A program made the position numbers and the translations under genes. DNA of 64,000 nucleotides from UBA4421 sp028228615 (GTDB taxonomy: Bacteria > Pseudomonadota > Gammaproteobacteria > Pseudomonadales > Azotimanducaceae). The notes under the pieces are model-generated. The model worked only from the letters and a program-made list of their open reading frames with translations. It made no database searches and had not been told where the DNA came from. The stretch is from assembly GCA_028228615.1 (NCBI GenBank), contig JAOJBS010000004.1, positions 56,303-120,302 of the forward strand, written 5' to 3'. The first letter of the stretch is position 1. Every line of letters starts with the position of its first letter. Shown in pieces: positions 18,824 to 27,245 of the stretch.

Positions 18824-19198
18824 ATGCGATCGATTACTAAAAAAGTACAAATGGAAGCGGCTTTAGCCAAGTTAAAAAAAGAGATAGCAAATTTAGAAAA
18901 AAGCGAATCATATAAAAACGAACAATCCCTAATTAGAGGGGTCGAAAAACTCCTGACTAAATTTGGCAAAACAAAAGCAGAGCTCATTGCCTTTCTGAGC
19001 GAAGGAGCAGCAACCAAATTCACCGGAAAAAAGGCGGCGTCAAAAAGCACAAGAAAACGGCGAAAATTAAAAGTTTACAAAAACCCCATTACTAATGCAG
19101 TGATTGAAACAAGGGGCGGTAATCACAAAGTTCTAAAAGCATGGAAGGCAGAGTACCCAACTCAAAATATTGAAGAGTGGATTATTGAGGAGCGATAA
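18824..19198 (+). CDS. MvaT/TurB-like H-NS-family xenogeneic silencer
   Basis: This 124-residue protein has a coiled-coil oligomerisation region at about 8-60 (KVQMEAALAKLKKEIANLEK), a Lys/Arg-rich linker at 68-85, and a C-terminal AT-hook-like DNA-binding domain. The segment VYKNPITNAVIETRGGNHK closely parallels the Pseudomonas MvaT motif YKNPHTGEVIETKGGNHKTL. MvaT proteins coat AT-rich DNA and silence acquired genes. It sits beside the AT-rich polysaccharide island and its mobile-element scars, which would be natural targets. Whether this is the chromosomal housekeeping copy or one carried by the island cannot be told from the window. Confidence 0.88.
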   Translation: MRSITKKVQMEAALAKLKKEIANLEKSESYKNEQSLIRGVEKLLTKFGKTKAELIAFLSEGAATKFTGKKAASKSTRKRRKLKVYKNPITNAVIETRGGNHKVLKAWKAEYPTQNIEEWIIEER

Positions 19199-19251
19199 GG
19201 GAGTCTATCGTTACTTAAGCATCTAATAATGCTGGCCACGCAAAAAAACGA

Positions 19252-19517
19252 CTACTCGTGATTAGTCCACAGCCGCAATATTTTGACACCTTTTACGCCT
19301 CTAAAACCTAATAAACAAGCCGGTACTGAGAGTTAATTATTCTTAAACAAGCACCGCTTGAATCGCGCGCCGGCCTTTCGAAAGGCGGCGGAATTTGCCA
19401 TGGATCAGAGTGAAGAATAGTTAATAATTGCTGCGCTTTAGTTTTTAATCCGAACGCTGCTAGCTTGAATGCATCCCTTTGGGCCTGCTTGGTGTAACAC
19501 AGCTTCCACGTTACCAA
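19252..19517 (-). pseudogene. Decayed YoeB/Txe-type toxin gene
   Basis: The frame from 19517 reads WKLCYTKQAQRDAFKLA and later IINSQYRLVY, the hallmark of the YoeB/Txe branch of RelE-fold mRNA interferases. It then hits TAG where Gln is expected, and TAA a few codons later. A one-base frame change after GTGTC restores KILRLWTNHE, the expected C-terminus, ending at 19252. The toxin therefore lacks its catalytic C-terminal tail and is very likely inactive. Its start overlaps the end of the antitoxin remnant, the usual antitoxin-toxin order. Confidence 0.85.
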
Positions 19518-19666
19518 TTTAGTTCAGTCGCAGCGCCGTCAATGCTCTCCTGCATACCCTCTAAAATTGATTGGCGCATCCTTGGCACCGATAAAAGATG
19601 CAAGGTTTCATTGATCTCATTCCAATCATCCCCAGCCAAAAGAACCGCATTGCCACGCCTGCCCGT
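19511..19666 (-). pseudogene. Truncated YefM/Phd-type antitoxin (C-terminal part)
   Basis: An open stretch of 51 codons reads GNAVLLAGDDWNEINETLHLL, then SVPRMRQSILEGMQE, and ends LNW. This is the toxin-neutralising C-terminal half of a YefM/Phd/RelB-like antitoxin. The DNA-binding N-terminal half is absent: directly upstream in the same frame is TAA, the stop of the DUF4143 ATPase fragment. There is no start codon of its own in a sensible place. It is paired with the decayed toxin just downstream. Confidence 0.8.
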
Positions 19667-20196
19667 TTAGGCCAATTGTGTTACTTTTGATGCAAAGTAC
19701 AGCGGCAGAACCAAGGCCTTTGGATCATCTACAAACCCCGTAGACCCCGCTAATTTAATGGTTTTTTGTGGCGAATAGCGGTCTACATAAACACTCAGCG
19801 ATTTTGCGCGGGTACGCTTTCCACTTTTTACCTCAACCGGTATTAATGCATCCGTTGGGGATTTGAATAAGAACTCTATTTCGCTGCGGGCGTATTCCCA
19901 TGAATAGGTCGGCCCACCCTGTTGTGCTACCCACTCGTTTTGAACAAAATTTTCAGCAATATAGCCCTTGTAGCTAAAACCCTGATCACGGTGTTCTCTG
20001 TAGCTCAACCCAAGCAGATGTCCGAGTAATCCAATATCAAAGAAAAACAGTTTGAAAATATTGTCTTTCGATAAGGCTGGCAGTGGTGATTTTGGCTGAC
20101 TGTCAATTGGGTGACACTTTGACACCAATTTACATTTCTCTAGCCAGTCAATGGGTCCCGCCAGCTGTTGGTAGCGGGATACGTTTTTAATAACGT
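19667..20196 (-). pseudogene. C-terminal fragment of an AAA ATPase with DUF4143
   Basis: About 176 codons remain. NVIKNVSRYQQLAGPIDWLEK and FKLFFFDIGLLGHLLGLS are the boundary and DUF4143 core of a widespread AAA-type ATPase family, and PVEVKSGKRTRAKSL is the nuclease-like VEVK motif near its end. The P-loop ATPase half, about 200 residues, is missing. The frame runs straight into the IS element at 20197, which supplies a spurious upstream ATG. The 3' end abuts the truncated antitoxin. It is non-functional as an ATPase. Confidence 0.85.
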
Positions 20197-20229
20197 TGAA
20201 ATGCCCCCATTCTTTGGCCACTTGTTTTG

Positions 20230-21066
20230 TTAGGTTTTCCGCATTTCCGTTAGTCCAAAAAATGCCATTGCTGGCGTAATGTAGTTTTGTGAGCTGTGTG
20301 GTCGCTCGTCATTGTAGCGGTGTCGCCACTGCTCAATAACCACCCGAGCTTCCATCAAGCTCGCGAAGATCTCAGCGTTCAAGCATTCCTTACGAAAGGT
20401 CCCATTAAAGCTTTCGTTACTGCCATTCTGCCACGGTTTACCGGGTTCGATGTTAGCCAGTAGAATACCGCGTCGTTAAATTTCCTTCTGTAGGGTCTCT
20501 GCTAAAAACTCCTTCCCATTGTCACACCGAAGTGCTCGTGGCGTACCGAAGCGCGTAATTAGTTCGATCAATACCGCTTTAACATGCTCGCTTCGCAGGT
20601 GACGATCAACCTTGATTGCCAAACAAAACCCTGTCGCTTCATCTTTCACCGTTAAACACCGAAGCGTTTCGGTGTTGTGGTATCGATCATGGACAAAATC
20701 CCAAGCCCACACGTCATTTCTTCACAGCGCTAAGCCGTCGAGCTTTGCGCCGGTTCGAATCTTCCGTTTGGGACGGTAGGCTGGCAAAGACAAGCCAATG
20801 CGCTGCCAAACTCGATACACGCGCTTTGGATTAACCTGCCAACCTCGCAGTCGCAAGTAACCGCAACTCAACCGATAACCCCAAACAGGGTGCCGTCGAG
20901 CGATGATCAGTAATGCTTTAGCTAGATGCCGATCACGTTGATCCATTCGTGACTCGTAGAAGATCCCAGATCGCGGTGTCGAACACAACCATGCTGCACG
21001 TCGCTGGCTCAGTCCACGTACAACAGCCAGTTTGGCCGTGGCCCGCCTGGCGCGCGGGCTCACCAT
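20230..21066 (-). pseudogene. IS3-family orfB transposase with two in-frame stops (copy 1)
   Basis: The 279-codon frame carries the DDE integrase core: WAWDFVHDR (first Asp), RCDNGKEF (second Asp) and NGSNESFNGTFRKECL (Glu). It is interrupted by TGA at 20722-20724, just before RNDVWAWDF, and by TAA at 20476-20478, after LQKEI. Each is one C-to-T step from the expected Arg or Gln codon. Unless read through, this copy makes no active transposase. The ATG overlaps orfA by 7 bases at an A7 run. Confidence 0.88.
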
Positions 21067-21329
21067 TTTTTTGCTTGTATCTCTTTCATGACCTCAACTT
21101 CAAGGTCGCGTTCTGCAAGCAGTTTTTTGAGACGTCCGTTCTCATCCTTGAGGCGCTTCAGTTCACGCACATCAGAAACTTCCATGTCTGCGTATTGCTT
21201 TCGCCAACGATGGATCGAAGGTTCTGATACCCCGTGCTTACGTGCTGCCTCGGCTATCGTACTCGCTTCTGCGTCTCGCAGCGCTGCTACTATTTGTTCT
21301 TCTGTAAATCGATTTCTTTTCAACTTCAT
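21060..21329 (-). CDS. IS3-family orfA (copy 1)
   Basis: This protein of about 89 residues has a helix-turn-helix (RFTEEQIVAALRDAE, then ARKHGVSEPSIHRWRKQY) followed by a leucine-zipper segment (ELKRLKDENGRLKKLLAE). It is the DNA-binding and multimerisation half of the IS3-family OrfAB transposase. The end AAAAAAATGG provides an A7 slippery heptamer for -1 frameshifting into orfB. The start may be the ATG at 21329 or one nine codons further upstream. Confidence 0.9.
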   Translation of the reverse strand: MKLKRNRFTEEQIVAALRDAEASTIAEAARKHGVSEPSIHRWRKQYADMEVSDVRELKRLKDENGRLKKLLAERDLEVEVMKEIQAKKW

Positions 21330-21387
21330 TCTCCTCTGTTGAGGAAAACCTATCATATCAGTGGTCTAGAATTCAGGGTGCACTCCA

Positions 21388-21873
21388 GGTTTAAGAAATC
21401 AAGTCCTTTTAAGACTAGGCTACGAAACAATGCGACGCCGGTCAGAGCTCTGCGCCTTTAAGTTTGAGGACATCTGTAAGGGGGCCAACGGAAAGCCGGC
21501 TATCCGGCTTAACTTCTCAAAAACAGACCAATTCGGGACTGGAAAGATACTACCCATCAGCCAAGAACTCTTCGACGCATTAGAAAAATGGAGGACTATG
21601 ATCAGCGATGAAGGCTACATTCTAAGATCAATTAGCCGACATGGGTATATTGGGAACAACCTACATCCAGCAAGCGTAAGCACCCTATTGAAAGCACTGC
21701 AAAAGGACTTGAGGATGGACTCCAATGAACAGCCGCTCAGCGGACATTCATTTAGAGTGGGTGCGGCACTTGATCTATTAGAACAAGGTGAGTCGCTTGA
21801 AAGGATAATGCTCAGAGGGGGTTGGCAGACGGATTCGACAGCCATGTCATATCTTAGAAATTGGATCGTATGA
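21388..21873 (+). pseudogene. C-terminal catalytic fragment of a tyrosine recombinase
   Basis: The frame is open from the IS edge. LRLGYETMRRRSEL contains the first catalytic Arg, SGHSFRVGAA the HxxR pair, RGGWQTDS the Trp/His position, and AMSYLRNW the nucleophilic Tyr. The catalytic set is complete, but the core-binding N-terminal domain is gone, cut at the IS boundary. An ATG at 21430 could start a product, though a DNA-clamping recombinase is unlikely. It marks the left edge of the polysaccharide island and may be the relic of an integrated element. Confidence 0.85.
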
Positions 21874-21899
21874 AGTGGAGGCAAGAAGAGCCACAACAG

Positions 21900-22577
21900 T
21901 TAGTCAGTATAATTAAGTACTTGCTTCAACTCGGTCGGCGGCCTGGGCAAATCCTTAAAAACCCTCCACGCTATTTTTGTGCTTGGAATAAGAACCGCCC
22001 AAACTGTAACAAAAATCGCGACAAAATAAATATACAGGCTCTTATTCGAGACAAACCACTCCTCAAGCGCTCCCTTATACGGAGCTATAACATTCGCATA
22101 GAAGTCAACGGATGCTGTTGCACCGTGCATTATCTCTTCCTCACCCCGAAATATAATCGAACCCACCCCTGAGAGGCCTGGCCGAACTTGCGTTATAAGA
22201 CCCTGAGTGTTCTCCGAATAAGCCACAAATGTTTGAGTCGTTAGTGGCCTTGGACCGATAACACTCATATCACCAAAAAAGATATTCAACAGCTGCGGCA
22301 GCTCATTTATTTTGGTTTTACGCAAAAATGTGCCTACTGGAAGCACTCTAGGATCACCCCTCATGGTAACCGTGCCTGTACCAATATTTGGGCTATTTTT
22401 CAGCATAGTCGCAAACTTAAACAACTTAAAGTTTTCGCCGCCCTTACCGATGCGTTCCTGTAAAAAGAACACCTCACCCTCGCCAGAGAGCCTTAGTGTT
22501 ATGACTATAGGCACCAACAAAGGGGAAAGTAACAATAACGCTATCCCAGAAAATAAAATGTCAAAAAAACGGTCCAT
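21900..22577 (-). CDS. Initiating sugar-phosphate transferase (PglC/WreU-type)
   Basis: This 225-residue monotopic phosphoglycosyl transferase has one membrane hairpin (about 5-27, IALLLLSPLLVPIVI), FFLQERIGKGGENFKLFKFATM, the KINELPQLLNIFFGDMSVIGPRP catalytic block and RPGLSG. It lacks the large N-terminal part of WcaJ/WbaP, so it is the small PglC-like form, with an extra C-terminal membrane segment (about 178-195). It transfers a sugar-1-phosphate to undecaprenyl phosphate. The two genes before it make a UDP-4-keto-6-deoxy sugar and its reduced form, so UDP-QuiNAc is the likely donor (inference from the Rhizobium wreV/wreQ/wreU set). It is the last gene of the locus. Confidence 0.9.
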   Translation of the reverse strand: MDRFFDILFSGIALLLLSPLLVPIVITLRLSGEGEVFFLQERIGKGGENFKLFKFATMLKNSPNIGTGTVTMRGDPRVLPVGTFLRKTKINELPQLLNIFFGDMSVIGPRPLTTQTFVAYSENTQGLITQVRPGLSGVGSIIFRGEEEIMHGATASVDFYANVIAPYKGALEEWFVSNKSLYIYFVAIFVTVWAVLIPSTKIAWRVFKDLPRPPTELKQVLNYTD

Positions 22578-22579
22578 TG

Positions 22580-23767
22580 TTACATCCTCTGATCTAGATA
22601 TTTACCAGTCTCTTTATGCGCAAACTCAGGCAGGAGTCCAAAATACAATCTAACAATATCGTCTTTTGTCCAAGTCCCTTTTTTCCTTAGAGCTTCAATT
22701 CCGTTCATAAAGTCTTCTAGCTTAGTTTCATCAAAATCAGGCTGATTTTTGATAACCCCAACCGTCTCAAAACGCTCCATATCTAAATCTTCGTTATCAG
22801 TAAAAAATTCCTCAAAGTCCTTTTCACCGGTTGTGTCACTATTAAAGAAGTAACAAGGCCATTGTTTATTGGCGATCAACTCATCAGCTCTATCACGGGC
22901 TTCATCCTCAGATTCACATTCATAAGGTTCATAGCCTCGCTCTCTTAAATAGCGAATAGCAATTTCAGAGAATGTAATCAGGTGTAATTTTTCACTTAAT
23001 TTTGGGAAAAAAATATCTCTATTATTACTAAGTAGACCAGATAACAAACAGAGTTCACCTGATTCCTGTGGCGTCACAAAATAACGTCTGACATCATTTG
23101 GCGCTGAGAATGGCTGTTTTTTTGTAAATCTTTGATTGAAGCCATGAAGAAGAGAACCATCGGAGAAGGCAACATTTGCAAAGCGAGCCATAGAAATGTC
23201 TTGTGTTAAACTTTCACGCATCAAGAACATCTCCATAATACGCTTACTGGCGCCCATCATATTAACCGGGTTAGCAGCTTTGTCAGTTGAGACACAGAAG
23301 TATTTCTTGGCTCCCATTTCTTTAGCCAATTGCAGGATCTTAACCGTATTAAATACGTTAACCATTATCATGCGCATAAGCGTATAAGGATCTTTCTCAC
23401 TTCTAACGTGCTTTAAAGCAGATAAATTAAACACATAATCATAAGGCCCCTCATTCTTCATAAGAGCCTCGAATTCAAGAGACCCACAATCAATAGCAAA
23501 ACTCTTAAACTCACCGGAACCATAACCAACAGTGCTGCGAAGATCACGAACGAATTCAACCATATTGTTTTCAGAAATATCCACCACATGAAGTACTTTG
23601 GGCTGACGTTTAAAAATCTCTCGACTTACTGCCTGACCTATTGAACCTGCACCTCCCACTACTAGAAACTTCGACTTAGCTACCGTACCATTTAGCTCCT
23701 CTGAAAAACTCTCTATATCAGCGCTGAATAATACCTCATCTCTTCCTATTACTTCTAAAGCATTCAT
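22580..23767 (-). CDS. UDP-GlcNAc 4,6-dehydratase-like (WreV/CapD-type)
   Basis: This 395-residue soluble extended SDR has a Rossmann motif VVGGAGSIGQAV near residue 37 and STDKAANPVNMMGASKR, the dehydratase active-site region in which a Met replaces the usual Tyr of YGATK, as in the FlaA1/WbpM group. It lacks the membrane domain of WbpM. It should convert UDP-GlcNAc to the 4-keto-6-deoxy derivative. It starts 14 bases after the reductase gene and ends 2 bases before the initiating transferase, so the three are coupled. Its extended acidic C-terminal region (300-395) is typical of this subgroup. Confidence 0.85.
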   Translation of the reverse strand: MNALEVIGRDEVLFSADIESFSEELNGTVAKSKFLVVGGAGSIGQAVSREIFKRQPKVLHVVDISENNMVEFVRDLRSTVGYGSGEFKSFAIDCGSLEFEALMKNEGPYDYVFNLSALKHVRSEKDPYTLMRMIMVNVFNTVKILQLAKEMGAKKYFCVSTDKAANPVNMMGASKRIMEMFLMRESLTQDISMARFANVAFSDGSLLHGFNQRFTKKQPFSAPNDVRRYFVTPQESGELCLLSGLLSNNRDIFFPKLSEKLHLITFSEIAIRYLRERGYEPYECESEDEARDRADELIANKQWPCYFFNSDTTGEKDFEEFFTDNEDLDMERFETVGVIKNQPDFDETKLEDFMNGIEALRKKGTWTKDDIVRLYFGLLPEFAHKETGKYLDQRM

Positions 23768-23781
23768 CTGTGAAATCCTTG

Positions 23782-24735
23782 TTAGCGTTTAGCATCTAGT
23801 AACCAGCAACTACTTAAAGAATCCTTAACCTTAAACGGCGGTTTCCAACTAAGTTGTGATTTTGTGTATTCGATATTAACCTGCATTGAGCCACACAATC
23901 GCTCATATATTGACGGTTTTCCCAACAGTCGGAGCGAAGTGTTCAATATAGTCAGGGGGAATTTAAATAAATAAGCCTTGTAACCTCCCGCTTTTGCAAG
24001 CCTCGAAAGCAATGCAGATGTACTCATGTCATCATCATCACTAACCAAAAATGTTTGATTTTTCGCATTTGGGTGATCCAAGCAAATAACAATCAAATCT
24101 ACTAAATTCTCTACACTTACTAAACTTCGTTTGTTTTGTATGGATCCAAATGGTAAAGGGATAGATAATCTAGCTAACTTAAGAAGGCTTGCAAAATTTC
24201 CCTTCACTCCCTGACCATAAACCAAAGGCGGTCGAATTATGACAATTTCCATGCCACTGGCTTCACCGATCAGTTTAAGACCTATTTCAGCTTCAACCTT
24301 CGAAATACTGTAGGGATCTTGGGGACTAAAAGAATCATCACTTTTGAAAGCTTGACCCGGCTCAGTTTGATCCCCTAATACTTTTATAGTACTTATGAAT
24401 ATAAATCTTTTGACACCGGCAAGAGCCGCTTGAGTAGCAAGGTTTAATGTCCCTACTGTATTTATATTGCGGTATTCATCAAGAAGACTTTCAGCTCCAT
24501 CTTTCATCACGTGAGCCCTAGCCGCCGCATGCACAACAACGTCTTTTCCTTGAAAAACTTCGGCTAGAGTATCGATTGAATCGAAAGAAATTGACTCAAA
24601 GTATTGATGATTAGCGGGATGAGTTCGACCAATAACCAACGCGTCGCGAAACATCTCGTGGTTTAATAAATGCGTGCCAAGAAACCCACTTCCACCAGTA
24701 AGAACAATTTTTGGCACCTGATTAACAAACCCCAT
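23782..24735 (-). CDS. NAD-dependent 4-keto-sugar reductase (WbpV/WreQ-like)
   Basis: This 317-residue extended SDR has LTGGSGFLGTHLL near the N-terminus, FISTIKVLGD (catalytic Ser/Thr) and the YSISK dyad in DPYSISKVEAE. It resembles WbpV-type reductases that turn UDP-4-keto-6-deoxy-GlcNAc into UDP-QuiNAc or UDP-FucNAc. I choose the ATG at 24735 over one seven codons earlier because GAGG sits 6-7 bases before it. Its neighbours are the matching dehydratase and initiating transferase. Confidence 0.82.
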   Translation of the reverse strand: MGFVNQVPKIVLTGGSGFLGTHLLNHEMFRDALVIGRTHPANHQYFESISFDSIDTLAEVFQGKDVVVHAAARAHVMKDGAESLLDEYRNINTVGTLNLATQAALAGVKRFIFISTIKVLGDQTEPGQAFKSDDSFSPQDPYSISKVEAEIGLKLIGEASGMEIVIIRPPLVYGQGVKGNFASLLKLARLSIPLPFGSIQNKRSLVSVENLVDLIVICLDHPNAKNQTFLVSDDDDMSTSALLSRLAKAGGYKAYLFKFPLTILNTSLRLLGKPSIYERLCGSMQVNIEYTKSQLSWKPPFKVKDSLSSCWLLDAKR

Positions 24736-25039
24736 ATATATCCTCGACCATCTCACCCATAATTCTCTGCCTGTATCACTTTTTTATAAATTAGTCTCTA
24801 AATTCTATGGAACAGCTCAGAGATTCGAATTTATTAACCGCGTCTTCTAGATCACTCGGAGAAAAAACAGCGCAGTCACAAATTTCTGATTTTACAAAAG
24901 CAGTTAAAGCTTGTTAGATCAAAGATTTGACTGACCTCTTGAATATCGCCACGAGCGACTTTTTACCAAATACTGTAATAACTACCTTTGATTTCAAAAT
25001 TTCTTTTTTCTTTGAGTTTCAATATCATTCACTAAATCT

Positions 25040-26161
25040 TCAATTTTTTTCATCAAAATAGATTGAAAAGTGTCTTGATACAACATTTTGGACATCAAAA
25101 TGCTTTTCAGCTAACCGGCGCCCAGCTGCACCATACTGCTTTCGTAATGGTCCATTTTGCAGAAGCTGGAGAATTGTGGCCGCGAGCATTTGAGTATCTC
25201 TAAGATTTACTAAGAGTCCGGTCTCGCTGTCAACAATAGCATCTCTGCAGCCAGGAGTATCTGACGTAATAACAGCTCGGCCACAGGCAGCCGCCTCCAA
25301 TAAGCTCTTAGGAAGACCCTCTCTATAAGACGGCAATACCATCAAATTCGATTTTTGGATGGTAGAAAAAACATTGGTAGAGTATCCCCAATCTTCTACG
25401 AGCCCGCGCTTAACCCAACTATTAAGATCAATAGGAGTAATAGAATTCGGATTATCACTATCAACACTGCCGACCAAAACAAATCTAACACTCGGAAATG
25501 AAGCTTTTACAATACTGGAAGCTTCAACAAACTCGACGATTCCTTTATCCTTTAAAAATCGGGCCAAGAACATAACGACCGGAACCCCTTCAGGCTCTGG
25601 TGAAAATCTGAAGTAATTTAAATCAACACCAGAGCCGCGAATTAAAATAGCTTGGCTGACGGAAATAATTTTTTTATCGATGAAAAGACTGCGATCTGCT
25701 GTGTTTTGAAATATTACTGTTACATTTTTAGCCGATAAACCTAATCGATAACAACAAATAGCAATTTTACGGATTACTTTTGCTTTTAAACTTTGATCTA
25801 TAAAAATGAAACCTAGCCCCGAGATAGAAGCAACAACTTTTCGAACACGAAGCAGTCTAGTTATAAGACTCCCATACATTACAGGTTTAATCGATATGAG
25901 ATGCGCCAAATCAGGATTAATACTTTTGACCGCCTTATATATACTACGGAAAGCTCCAATTTCTTGTACAAGTGACATGCCACTTCTAGAAATTACTAGT
26001 GGGTAAGTGATTATCCCTAAACCTTCCAAATAGATTTTATGCGTCGTGAACCCGCATGCTAAATGCACTTGAACTCCACTTTCGATTAGAGAAATAGCAA
26101 TCGGCAGTCTGTGAGAGATGAAAAACCAGTCAACATTCACTACAAAAAGTATACGCTTCAC
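25040..26161 (-). CDS. Glycosyltransferase family 4 (PglA-like)
   Basis: This 373-residue retaining GT-B glycosyltransferase opens with ILFVVNVDWFFISHRLP and has LAHLISIKPVMYGSL, features of PglA/WbpH-type HexNAc transferases. The C-terminal donor-binding motif is PSYREGLPKSLLEAAACG (E-x7-E). It should add a sugar from a UDP donor to the undecaprenyl-linked acceptor at the cytoplasmic face. A gap of about 300 bases follows before the reductase gene, larger than usual in this locus. The linkage cannot be predicted. Confidence 0.88.
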   Translation of the reverse strand: MKRILFVVNVDWFFISHRLPIAISLIESGVQVHLACGFTTHKIYLEGLGIITYPLVISRSGMSLVQEIGAFRSIYKAVKSINPDLAHLISIKPVMYGSLITRLLRVRKVVASISGLGFIFIDQSLKAKVIRKIAICCYRLGLSAKNVTVIFQNTADRSLFIDKKIISVSQAILIRGSGVDLNYFRFSPEPEGVPVVMFLARFLKDKGIVEFVEASSIVKASFPSVRFVLVGSVDSDNPNSITPIDLNSWVKRGLVEDWGYSTNVFSTIQKSNLMVLPSYREGLPKSLLEAAACGRAVITSDTPGCRDAIVDSETGLLVNLRDTQMLAATILQLLQNGPLRKQYGAAGRRLAEKHFDVQNVVSRHFSIYFDEKN

Positions 26162-26299
26162 CAGTTCCTAATCTCCCGAAGTTCCTGAATAATAAAAAAA
26201 TTTAAACCACTCTGAACCAATTTCGTTCTTCAAGTTGGTGTTTCCGCCATCAGCCATCTATTAAGCGGCCCATAAAAATGCGCGGCCTAAACAATAGAT

Positions 26300-27244
26300 T
26301 CAATTTTGTGGAGTAACAGAATTTTTATAGGTAATCCCTGCTTCTTTCATATTGGCACTTCTAATACCTAGCTTGTGCGTATAAGCTAGAATCTCATCAA
26401 GCATCTCAATATTTTTCTCAACATTGATGCCAAAATTATGAGGATGCCACCAGAGGTGTACAATTTCATTTTTAGCTTTTACACGCTTTAGTATCTTTTT
26501 AATTCGCCTTACCCTAATGGCAGTAAGTAGAGCATTGTCATAAGGCCTCAAAAATATTGTTCCTGGAATATTTACAATACCTGAATTATAGAATACTTCA
26601 GTAATACCTTGTCGTGTCGAACCAAAGTGAAGCGTAAAAAATCGTAATGCTTTTGCCAGCCTGGTGTTGCTGTTATAGAACCATTCTCGTTTGTTACCTC
26701 TAAAAACCTGATAGTTATTTCTATTTAAAACTTCTAAATAATTAATTTGATTTCTCGGAAAGATAAAACTGCTCGCTGCACTGCTAAACTTATCCCAATA
26801 TATTTCTGAAAAACTCTTTAAGTCGGCATCAAAATCCTGATCACAAACTCCTTGTTCCTGAGCAAATAGATGACTAAATGTATGGCAGGCAATCTCTTGA
26901 TTGGGATAAGATACAATGTGATTAATTATCTTGTCGTTAAAAAATTGATCTTTTTCTTTCAAAACTTCATCAAGGTATGAATAAGATGAGAACTTCATAT
27001 TATGAAATTTAGGTCTTATGGCCGGAGCATATTGATTGAATTCTTCCAAATTTTTGCATAGTAATGCTCCCACTGTAGCCCAAGTTGCATGGATGTTATA
27101 TTTCTCAAATACTCTTAATGTCGAGATAACCGATTTCTCTACCCCAAGGATATTAGGTTTGTATGACGATAATTCACTATAACTCTCCAAAACTCCCCAG
27201 CGCATTTCCAAGTCCAGAGATATTATTAGCGTTCCAATCTTCAT
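26300..27244 (-). CDS. Polysaccharide deacetylase (NodB-fold)
   Basis: This 314-residue carbohydrate-esterase-4-like protein has ISLDLEMRWG near the start (metal Asp region), IACHTFSHLFAQ (the metal HxxxH motif) and a late HLWWHPHNFG. It lacks a signal peptide, so it acts in the cytosol, probably removing an N-acetyl group from a glycan intermediate or sugar precursor. It begins one base after the GT4 stop. Related genes in O-antigen loci are often annotated only as polysaccharide deacetylase family. Confidence 0.8.
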   Translation of the reverse strand: MKIGTLIISLDLEMRWGVLESYSELSSYKPNILGVEKSVISTLRVFEKYNIHATWATVGALLCKNLEEFNQYAPAIRPKFHNMKFSSYSYLDEVLKEKDQFFNDKIINHIVSYPNQEIACHTFSHLFAQEQGVCDQDFDADLKSFSEIYWDKFSSAASSFIFPRNQINYLEVLNRNNYQVFRGNKREWFYNSNTRLAKALRFFTLHFGSTRQGITEVFYNSGIVNIPGTIFLRPYDNALLTAIRVRRIKKILKRVKAKNEIVHLWWHPHNFGINVEKNIEMLDEILAYTHKLGIRSANMKEAGITYKNSVTPQN

Positions 27245-27245
27245 A

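Larger units (their letters stand above)
20197..21387 (-). mobile_element. IS3-family element, copy 1 (probable IS407 group), no target duplication
   Basis: This 1,191-bp element is bounded by TG and CA and has imperfect terminal inverted repeats (left tgaaatgcccccattct; right, inverted, tggagtgcaccctgaattct). It carries orfA and orfB joined by an A7 slippery run, both on the minus strand. The flanks, acgt on the left and ggtt on the right, do not form a direct repeat. They belong to two different truncated genes: the ATPase on the left and the recombinase on the right. Copy 2 at 46654 is the same length and nearly identical; 21379 T versus 47836 C is a visible difference. Confidence 0.92.

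Noticed and set aside
20722..21066. Reading the IS orfB as two separate small genes
   Set aside because: Both pieces are in the same frame and together make one DDE transposase; the break is a stop codon, not a gene boundary.
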